Source: CAURNT01 sp963526495 (lineage in GTDB: Bacteria; Fusobacteriota; Fusobacteriia; Fusobacteriales; Leptotrichiaceae). From it: a stretch of 21,131 bases of DNA. The position numbers and the translations under genes are program-made. This document shows positions 1-4,970 of the stretch, one piece after another; position 1 is the first letter of the stretch; every line of letters begins with the position of its first letter. The DNA is taken from contig CAURNT010000021.1 of NCBI GenBank assembly GCA_963526495.1, forward strand, positions 1-21,131, given 5' to 3'. The notes below the pieces were generated by a model. That model saw only the letters and a program-made list of their open reading frames with translations, did no database searches and was not told where the DNA came from.

Positions 1-2
1 GA

Positions 3-518
3 AAAAGAGAAGGTTCTTATAAATATTATTTTAACAATGGAGATATAGAAGAAGGAACATATAAAAACGGGGAAAAAGAAGGTTCTTATAAATATTATTT
101 TAAGAGCGGAGATATAGAAGAAGGAACATATAAAAACGGAAAAAGAGAAGGTTCTTATAAATATTATTTGAATGACGGAGATATAGAAGAAGGAACATAT
201 AAAAATATGGTAAAAGAAGGACCATATAAATATTATTGGAATGATGGAGATAGAGCAGAAGGAACATATAAAAACGGTAAAAAAGAAGGTTCTTATAAAT
301 ATTATTTTAACAATGGAGATATAGTAGAAGGAACATATAAAAATGGGGTAAAAGAAGGATCATATAAATATTATTGGAATGATGGTGATAGAGAAGAAGG
401 AACATATAAAAATGATGTACTTGAAGGACCATATACGATTTATTTTAAAGATGGTGATAGAGAAGAAGGAACATATAAAAATGATATGAAAATGGGGAAA
501 CAATACTTTATAAAATAG
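3..518 (+). CDS. MORN-type repeat protein (5' end outside the window)
   Basis: The frame is open from the first bases of the window, so the gene starts upstream. The ATG at 168 is internal to a repeat and is not a natural start. The visible 171 codons are about seven tandem 23-residue units with the pattern EGxYKYYxNxGDxxEGTYKN. This is the MORN / MORN_2 (YwqK-like) repeat: alternating aromatic and glycine positions forming short beta-hairpins that stack into an elongated sheet. Such proteins often act as scaffolds or, in the YwqK group, as presumed immunity or antitoxin proteins. No signal peptide can be judged because the N-terminus is missing. The reading frame ends at TAG 516-518 soon after the last repeat, probably after a frameshift in a G run at 494-497 (see findings). 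The repeat family call is firm; the function is unknown. Confidence 0.75.
   Translation, partial: KREGSYKYYFNNGDIEEGTYKNGEKEGSYKYYFKSGDIEEGTYKNGKREGSYKYYLNDGDIEEGTYKNMVKEGPYKYYWNDGDRAEGTYKNGKKEGSYKYYFNNGDIVEGTYKNGVKEGSYKYYWNDGDREEGTYKNDVLEGPYTIYFKDGDREEGTYKNDMKMGKQYFIK
9..491 (+). repeat. 69-bp in-frame tandem repeats, 7 units
   Basis: Units begin with GAAGG at 9, 78, 147, 216, 285, 354 and 423, exactly 69 bp apart. Several units are near-identical at DNA level (GAAGGTTCTTATAAATATTA recurs at 9, 78, 147 and 285), while others carry TGG for TTT or CCA for TCT. The exact 69-bp spacing and DNA-level similarity suggest recent unit duplication and possible copy-number variation between strains. 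Confidence 0.9.
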
Positions 519-862
519 ATGGAACAATAAATAAAATAGTAATTTATAGAAATGATAGGATTATAGATGAGAAAGAATTTTAATTTAGGGTTTATAAAAT
601 TTATCTTAAACTTTATGTCAATTAAAAATGAAAATCTCTTAAAAATATATAATATATAGACCTAAATTAGAGGGGGATTATCCCCTCTTTTTAAACTAGG
701 TTTTTCCCAATTTTAATCATATACTTTCTAAAGGATTTTAAAGATATATTATACAATTAAACTAATTAATTAAGCTACATAATTAAAACATAATCATTTT
801 TAACTACTTAATACATTATCATATTTAAATGACACTTTACACTCAAATTTTTAATAATTTTA
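519..862. other. Intergenic region between the MORN gene and the rpsF promoter
   Basis: The first part (519-583) reads in another frame as a plausible lost C-terminus of the MORN protein. It is followed by a rho-independent terminator at 669-692. From about 700 to 862 I see only AT-rich DNA without an ORF, RNA gene or clear repeat. Confidence 0.6.
669..692 (+). terminator. Rho-independent terminator after the MORN gene
   Basis: A 7-bp GC-rich stem, AGAGGGG (669-675) with CCCCTCT (682-688), has a 6-nt loop and is followed by a T run to 692. It lies about 85-150 bp past the MORN gene and insulates it from the rpsF operon. Confidence 0.85.
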
Positions 863-892
863 TTGACATAAATATTTAAATTATGGTAAACT
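863..892 (+). promoter_or_regulatory. Promoter of the rpsF-ssb-rpsR operon
   Basis: A perfect -35 TTGACA (863-868) is followed after 18 bp by TAAACT (887-892). A TG at 884-885 one base upstream makes this an extended -10. It is placed directly upstream of the structured leader and rpsF. Confidence 0.75.
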
Positions 893-900
893 AGAAATAA

Positions 901-939
901 CCCTGCCTTATGAGAAATCATTGGGCAAAATCCAGAGGG
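901..939 (+). promoter_or_regulatory. Structured rpsF leader hairpin
   Basis: The leader can fold as a hairpin. ATGA (910-913) pairs with TCAT (918-921) around a GAAA tetraloop. Below a 2x2 internal loop, TGCC (904-907) pairs with GGCA (924-927). CCCT (901-904) could alternatively close with AGGG (936-939), next to the Shine-Dalgarno. Many bacteria have an rpsF leader RNA bound by the S6:S18 complex for feedback control. The position fits such an element, but I could not confirm its conserved core. Confidence 0.5.
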
Positions 940-953
940 AAGGAGAAAAGAAA

Positions 954-1235
954 ATGACAAATTACGAAATTATGTTTATTCTTTCAACTCAATTAACAGA
1001 TGAAGAAAAAAAAGCAAATGTTGAGAAAGTAGAAGAAGTATTAGCAAATGCTGGAGCAACTGAAGTTAAGACTGAGATAATGGGAGATAGAAAATTAGCA
1101 TATCCAATCAAGAAAAAAGAAAATGGATATTATGTTTTAACTAAATTCGCTATGGATGGTACAAGATTACCAGAAGTTGAATCTAAATTAAACATATCTG
1201 AGTACTTAATGAAATACATGATAGTAAAATTATAA
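954..1235 (+). CDS. rpsF: 30S ribosomal protein S6
   Basis: S6 binds 16S rRNA in the 30S platform as a heterodimer with S18. The 93-residue product has the usual S6 opening (MTNYEIMFIL), the central IMGDRKLAYPIKKKENGYY segment and the SEYLMKYMIVKL end, which matches the family length. I start it at ATG 954 because GGAAGGAG at 938-945 sits 8 bases upstream. A longer frame from TTG 921 would add 11 residues encoded by the leader hairpin and is unlikely. It is the first gene of an operon with ssb (31-bp gap) and rpsR, the classical arrangement. Expression probably depends on the promoter at 863-892 and perhaps on S6:S18 feedback through the leader. Confidence 0.97.
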   Translation: MTNYEIMFILSTQLTDEEKKANVEKVEEVLANAGATEVKTEIMGDRKLAYPIKKKENGYYVLTKFAMDGTRLPEVESKLNISEYLMKYMIVKL

Positions 1236-1266
1236 TAGGTAGAAAAAAGAATTAGGGGGTAAATTT

Positions 1267-1662
1267 ATGAATTACGTATCATTATTAGGAAGATTGACTA
1301 GAGATGTTGAAGTAACTTATACTCAATCAGGTAAGGCTTATGCAAGATTTTCAATTGCAGTTTCAAGAGGAACATCAAATAGAGATGAGGTTGATTTCAT
1401 AAACTGTATTGCTTGGGAAAAAAGAGCAGAAACTATTAGTCAATATTTTAAAAAAGGAAGTAGAATCTTAGTTCAAGGAAGAATAACTACAGGAAGTTAT
1501 GAAAAAAATGGAGAAACAAGATATACAACTGATGTTGTTGTTAACAATTTTGATTTCATTGAAACTAAAAGTAGTGAAGGAAATTATGGAAATAATTTCT
1601 CAAAAAATGAACCAACAGTAGTTGATGAGCCAGTGGACTCAGAAGATGACTTCCCATTCTAA
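1267..1662 (+). CDS. ssb: Single-stranded DNA-binding protein
   Basis: SSB coats single-stranded DNA during replication, recombination and repair and recruits partner proteins through its C-terminal tip. The 131 residues show an N-terminal OB-fold (about residues 1-105, starting MNYVSLLGRLTRDVEV and containing FINCIAWEKRAE). A short disordered Asn/Ser/Glu-rich linker follows, then the acidic tip DSEDDFPF that binds RecO, PriA, RecG and others. The ATG is preceded by AGGGGG at 1254-1259. It lies between rpsF and rpsR as in most bacteria, so it is expressed with ribosomal proteins. Its length is rather short for a bacterial SSB because the linker is brief. Confidence 0.97.
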   Translation: MNYVSLLGRLTRDVEVTYTQSGKAYARFSIAVSRGTSNRDEVDFINCIAWEKRAETISQYFKKGSRILVQGRITTGSYEKNGETRYTTDVVVNNFDFIETKSSEGNYGNNFSKNEPTVVDEPVDSEDDFPF

Positions 1663-1678
1663 GAAATAGGAGGAAGAA

Positions 1679-1912
1679 ATGAAACCAGTTGCTGAATTTA
1701 AAAAGAGAAGAAGAAGACCAAAAGTTAAATTTAAGGTTGAAGATATAGATTATAAAAATGTGGATTTATTAAAAAACTTTATGAATGATAAAGGAAAAAT
1801 ATCTCCATCAAGAGTGACAGGGCTTGAAGCTAAAATTCAAAGAAAAATAGCTAAAGCAATTAAAAGAGCTAGACAAATAGCTTTATTACCATATACAAGA
1901 ATTGAAAAATAG
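1679..1912 (+). CDS. rpsR: 30S ribosomal protein S18
   Basis: S18 pairs with S6 on the 30S platform. The 77-residue protein has a basic N-terminus (KKRRRRPK), the KFMNDKGKISPSRVTG-like core (here LLKNFMNDKGKISPSRVTGL) and the RKIAKAIKRARQIALLPY segment that contacts rRNA. It is the usual size. AGGAGG at 1670-1675 precedes the ATG by 3 bases. It is the last gene of the operon and is followed 8 bp later by a strong terminator hairpin. Confidence 0.97.
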   Translation: MKPVAEFKKRRRRPKVKFKVEDIDYKNVDLLKNFMNDKGKISPSRVTGLEAKIQRKIAKAIKRARQIALLPYTRIEK

Positions 1913-1920
1913 TATATATA

Positions 1921-1949
1921 GAAAGAAGATTTTATCTTCTTTCTTTTTT
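1921..1949 (+). terminator. Terminator of the rpsF operon
   Basis: A perfect 10-bp stem, GAAAGAAGAT (1921-1930) and ATCTTCTTTC (1934-1943), has a 3-nt loop and is followed by six T (1944-1949). It lies directly after rpsR. Confidence 0.95.
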
Positions 1950-2004
1950 CTATAATATGTAATATAAAAATAACTAAAAAATTAAAAAATAAATTTTTAA
2001 ATTA

Positions 2005-2013
2005 TGGTATAAT
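2005..2013 (+). promoter_or_regulatory. Extended -10 promoter of the Panacea-to-mfd gene run
   Basis: TATAAT at 2008-2013 is preceded by TGG (2005-2007), an extended -10. No convincing -35 is seen at the right distance. AGGGAGG at 2021-2027 is a strong ribosome-binding sequence close to the expected transcription start, but no ATG/GTG/TTG start follows at a usable distance. The real start at 2077 has its own GGGGG at 2068-2072. Confidence 0.6.
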
Positions 2014-2076
2014 AAATTAGAGGGAGGTAAAACATAAAATTATTAATATTTTAAAATTAAATTAATTGGGGGTTAT

Positions 2077-2523
2077 ATGGAAAGTATTTTAAATGTTGCT
2101 TCATATATTATAAAAAAATATGAAGGTAACATAGATGAAATGAAATTACATAAATTGCTATACTTCATACAAAGAGAAAGTTTAGCAATGACAGGTGAAT
2201 GCCTATTTTATGAAGGATTTAGGGCGTGGAAATATGGTCCTGTATCACCTAAGGTAAGAATGTTTTTAAATAAGAAGTTTGACTTTTTAATTAAGGATAT
2301 AGAAGTTAAAAATAAGTATATAGTAGATAATATTTTAATGCAATACGGTAAAATGGATTCTTGGGAAATGAGTATGTTAACTCATAAAGAAAAAGCTTGG
2401 ATAAATGCTAAAGGTGGGAAAACTATAAAATTTTCTGATTTAAAAGAAGATGCTGAAAAAATAAGACCTTATGATAGTTTTTGGGATATGTACTGTGATG
2501 AATTCGAAGATTATGATAGGTAA
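2077..2523 (+). CDS. Panacea (DUF4065/SocA-like) domain antitoxin
   Basis: The 148-residue soluble protein shows the Panacea hallmark: KLHKLLYFIQRESL near residues 23-36, then the FYEGFRAWKYGPVSPKV block at about 46-62. This domain (formerly DUF4065; SocA and GepA belong to it) is known as an antitoxin module paired with many unrelated toxins, acting through direct contact or by targeting the toxin. Here it is followed, with an 11-bp overlap, by a PemK/MazF-like gene, the expected toxin partner. Start ATG 2077 follows GGGGG at 2068-2072, under a promoter at 2005-2013. It is probably the first gene of the run that continues into recF and mfd. The domain call is good; the antitoxin function is inferred from family and neighbour. 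Confidence 0.82.
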   Translation: MESILNVASYIIKKYEGNIDEMKLHKLLYFIQRESLAMTGECLFYEGFRAWKYGPVSPKVRMFLNKKFDFLIKDIEVKNKYIVDNILMQYGKMDSWEMSMLTHKEKAWINAKGGKTIKFSDLKEDAEKIRPYDSFWDMYCDEFEDYDR

Positions 2524-2890
2524 GATATGTATAGCAATTTTCCCATTTTATGATATTAAATTAAAGAAGAATTTATATAAACAAAGACCAGTTTTAATAA
2601 TAGGTGAAGCGATAAATAATGATTATACAATATTACCGGTTTCTACTATAACTAAAAAAGAAAATATTGATATATATTATGATATAGCAATAGATCCAGA
2701 GAAATATCCTAAATTAAATTTAGATAAGTACTCATATATAAGGACACATAAACAAACAGTTATATATAAAGATATGATAAAAGGTGAAATTTCTGATTTA
2801 AAAGAGGAATATTTAGAAATATATAGTGATATATTAAATAAACTAAAGGAATTTAATATTAAATTAATAGAAAAAGCAAATGGAGGATAA
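2513..2890 (+). CDS. PemK/MazF-like type II toxin (putative mRNA interferase)
   Basis: PemK/MazF proteins are small SH3-like-barrel endoribonucleases that cut mRNA and are neutralised by a neighbouring antitoxin. From ATG 2513 the product is 125 residues. It has the family opening GKICIAIFPFYD, followed by KQRPVLIIGEA (residues 23-33; the QRPV corresponds to the conserved (K/R)xRPv stretch) and the ILPVSTIT strand. An upstream ATG at 2471 in the same frame lies wholly inside the antitoxin gene and would add 14 residues unlike the family. Start 2513 overlaps the antitoxin end by 11 bp, which fits translational coupling, although its ribosome-binding site is weak. The gene ends inside the ribosome-binding site of the next gene. 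The catalytic residues of this divergent copy cannot be verified by eye. Confidence 0.75.
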   Translation: MIGKICIAIFPFYDIKLKKNLYKQRPVLIIGEAINNDYTILPVSTITKKENIDIYYDIAIDPEKYPKLNLDKYSYIRTHKQTVIYKDMIKGEISDLKEEYLEIYSDILNKLKEFNIKLIEKANGG

Positions 2891-2891
2891 A

Positions 2892-3095
2892 ATGGAAGTA
2901 GAAATAAAAACAGAATATATAAAACTAGATCAATTACTAAAATATTCAGGTTTAGTAGACACAGGAAGTGGAGCGAAAGATTTAATATTAGATGGTTATG
3001 TAAAAGTTGACGGAGAAATAGAAACTAGACGTGGAAGAAAAATATATAAAGGAATGAAAGTTGAATTTAATGGGGAAATAGTAGAAGTAAAATGA
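2892..3095 (+). CDS. S4-domain RNA-binding protein, YaaA/RlbA-like
   Basis: This 67-residue protein is a single S4 RNA-binding domain (IKLDQLLKYSGLVDTGSGAK, then LDGYVKVDGEIETRRGRKI). The YaaA type is encoded next to dnaN/recF in many bacteria and is thought to work in ribosome assembly. I choose ATG 2892 because GGAGG at 2882-2886 is 5 bases upstream. An ATG at 2880 would add four residues but has no such site. The stop overlaps the recF start by 4 bases (ATGA), a sign of translational coupling. The neighbour recF supports the YaaA assignment. Confidence 0.88.
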   Translation: MEVEIKTEYIKLDQLLKYSGLVDTGSGAKDLILDGYVKVDGEIETRRGRKIYKGMKVEFNGEIVEVK

Positions 3096-4171
3096 TAAGA
3101 GAAATATATATTTCTAATTTTAGAAATTTAAAAGATAAAAAAGTTTTTCTTTCTAAGGGATTTAATTTAATATATGGAGAGAATGCACAAGGTAAAACTT
3201 CTTTTATGGAAGCTATATATTTTGCAGCTACAGGTAAAAGTTTTAGAACTAAAAAAAATTATGAAATGATAAAATATGATCAAAATGATTCTAAAATATT
3301 TATTAAATTAAATAATCTTAATACCTATTCTGTTAATCTTTTAAAAAATGAGAGACATTTTTTTAAAAATTCAGAAAAGATAAGATATATGGAATATATA
3401 GGAGATATACCAGCAATTTCTTTTATTCCTGAAGATGTAGAATTAGTAATGGGGCATCCTTCAATTAGGAGGTCGTTTTTTGATTATGAAATTTCACAAA
3501 TAAATAAGGAATATTTAAAATGTATTTATACATATACTAAAGTCCTTAAAGTTAGAAATAAGGCATTAAAAGAAAAAAATATAAATAATGATGTATATGA
3601 TATATATAACGAACAATATATAGATTTATGTTATAAAATAATAATGTTTAGAAAAGAATATATAAAAAAATTAAATATGTTATTAGATTATAAATACAAG
3701 GAATTATTTAACGAAACACATACTCTTAAATTAAAATATGAAAATTTTATAAAATCTGATGAAAATGATACAGAAGAAGAGTTAAAAGAGAGAATAAGAA
3801 AGTTGCTACAAAGTAAGGAAAAACAAGATTTATTACTAGGTTTTTCTAACTATGGAATACATAAAGATGAATATATTTTTGAATTGAATGGTAAAAATGC
3901 AAGATATTATTCATCACAAGGAGAAAAAAAATCAATAGTTTTTGTTCTAAAAGTTTCAGAGATTGAATTGATGAATAATTTGTTTGGAATTAAACCCATA
4001 TTTTTAATGGATGATATAACATCTTTTTTTGATAATTATAGAAAAAATCAGATAATAAATTATTTCATAGAAAAAGAAATACAATGTTTTTTAACTGCAA
4101 CAGAGGATTTAAATATAGTTGGTAAAATATTTATTGTGGAGGAAGGAGATATAAATGAAAAAAATAAATGA
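3092..4171 (+). CDS. recF: DNA replication and repair protein RecF
   Basis: RecF is an SMC-like ATPase that acts with RecO and RecR to load RecA at single-strand gaps. The 359 residues begin with the family-typical IREIYISNFRNLKDKKV. They carry a Walker A motif GENAQGKTS (29-37), an ABC signature SSQGEKKS (274-281) and a Walker B region ending in DD at 307-308 (FLMDDITSFFD). The length is normal. The start overlaps yaaA by 4 bp. The 3' end overlaps the next gene by 17 bp and contains that gene's Shine-Dalgarno. The dnaA/dnaN/gyr genes often found near recF are not seen in this window. Confidence 0.95.
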   Translation: MIREIYISNFRNLKDKKVFLSKGFNLIYGENAQGKTSFMEAIYFAATGKSFRTKKNYEMIKYDQNDSKIFIKLNNLNTYSVNLLKNERHFFKNSEKIRYMEYIGDIPAISFIPEDVELVMGHPSIRRSFFDYEISQINKEYLKCIYTYTKVLKVRNKALKEKNINNDVYDIYNEQYIDLCYKIIMFRKEYIKKLNMLLDYKYKELFNETHTLKLKYENFIKSDENDTEEELKERIRKLLQSKEKQDLLLGFSNYGIHKDEYIFELNGKNARYYSSQGEKKSIVFVLKVSEIELMNNLFGIKPIFLMDDITSFFDNYRKNQIINYFIEKEIQCFLTATEDLNIVGKIFIVEEGDINEKNK

Positions 4172-4970
4172 AATTTTTAATAATAATAAAAATTATTTTA
4201 AAAATAAATTTGATTATAAATCATATATATCTCCTAAAATATATCAACATAGTATATATTTTGAAGGTGATATGAGTTCTAGCATATATGTAGATAGTCC
4301 AGTTATTAAATATGCTGTAGAAGAAATGAGGCAAGAAATTTTATCTGAAATAAAGAAATATAATCCTAATATATTAGAACTAAAAGTATATATGGATAAG
4401 AATGGAAAAATATCCAAAAGAAATGAAGAAGAAAAAAAACGTGTTGTAAAAAAAAAAGAAGAATACAAAAAGAATCTGTATACCTTAGATGAAGTTATGG
4501 TTATGTATAACAGTTTAAATGAAATGAAGTTTAGTAGTGAAAAGGAAAAAGAGTATTTTTTAAGTTTATTAAGAAAATTTGCACAAGAACATGATAAAAA
4601 TATAGAAGAATGTAAATTTTGTGGATTTGATAAAAGAATAGATGAAGACTGTTTAAATTGTTTGATATTAAAAAAAGATAGAGAACTAGAAGATGCAATT
4701 ATGGAAATAGAAAAAGATAAATATATTTCAAATAATTCAAAGATATATGTTAAAGCAAGAAAAATTTTATTTGATAAATATTTTTCAAAACTTATATCAC
4801 TTTATTTCAATGAAAAATCTGATGATTTAAAGAAAAAAGAATTGTTGAAAAAATGTGCAATAATAAAAGTAGGAAGTGATGATCCTTTAATACTATCTTT
4901 AGTTGAAGATAATTTAGAAAAAAGAATAAAAAAAATTATAGAAAGTAATGTTAATTTTAATTATGAATAA
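4155..4970 (+). CDS. DciA/DUF721-like protein with a CxxC zinc-knuckle extension
   Basis: This 271-residue soluble, very Lys/Glu-rich protein sits directly after recF, where DUF721 (DciA, a loader or recruiter of the replicative helicase) is commonly found. Residues about 28-80 (IYFEGDMSSSIYVDSPVIKY, an amphipathic helix, then LELKVYMD) resemble the short beta-alpha-alpha-beta core of DUF721. A charged linker follows, then a four-cysteine knuckle CKFC...CLNC (Cys153, 156, 166, 169) likely to bind zinc, and a helical C-terminus. A strong GGAGGAAGGAG (4138-4148) precedes ATG 4155. The gene overlaps recF at its start and mfd at its end. The DciA relation rests on fold pattern and position only, so it could also be a lineage-specific protein of unknown function. 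Confidence 0.5.
   Translation: MKKINEIFNNNKNYFKNKFDYKSYISPKIYQHSIYFEGDMSSSIYVDSPVIKYAVEEMRQEILSEIKKYNPNILELKVYMDKNGKISKRNEEEKKRVVKKKEEYKKNLYTLDEVMVMYNSLNEMKFSSEKEKEYFLSLLRKFAQEHDKNIEECKFCGFDKRIDEDCLNCLILKKDRELEDAIMEIEKDKYISNNSKIYVKARKILFDKYFSKLISLYFNEKSDDLKKKELLKKCAIIKVGSDDPLILSLVEDNLEKRIKKIIESNVNFNYE

Noticed and set aside
9..491. Tandem 69-bp repeats as a CRISPR array
   Set aside because: There are no unique spacers; the whole unit repeats, stays in frame and encodes MORN motifs.
921..953. TTG start at 921 for rpsF (104 aa)
   Set aside because: The extra 11 codons overlap the leader hairpin and the ribosome-binding site of ATG 954; S6 normally begins close to the MTNYE segment.
2471..2512. 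Upstream ATG for the PemK-like toxin
   Set aside because: It is inside the antitoxin gene and adds residues unlike the family, whose conserved region begins at GKICIAIF right after ATG 2513.
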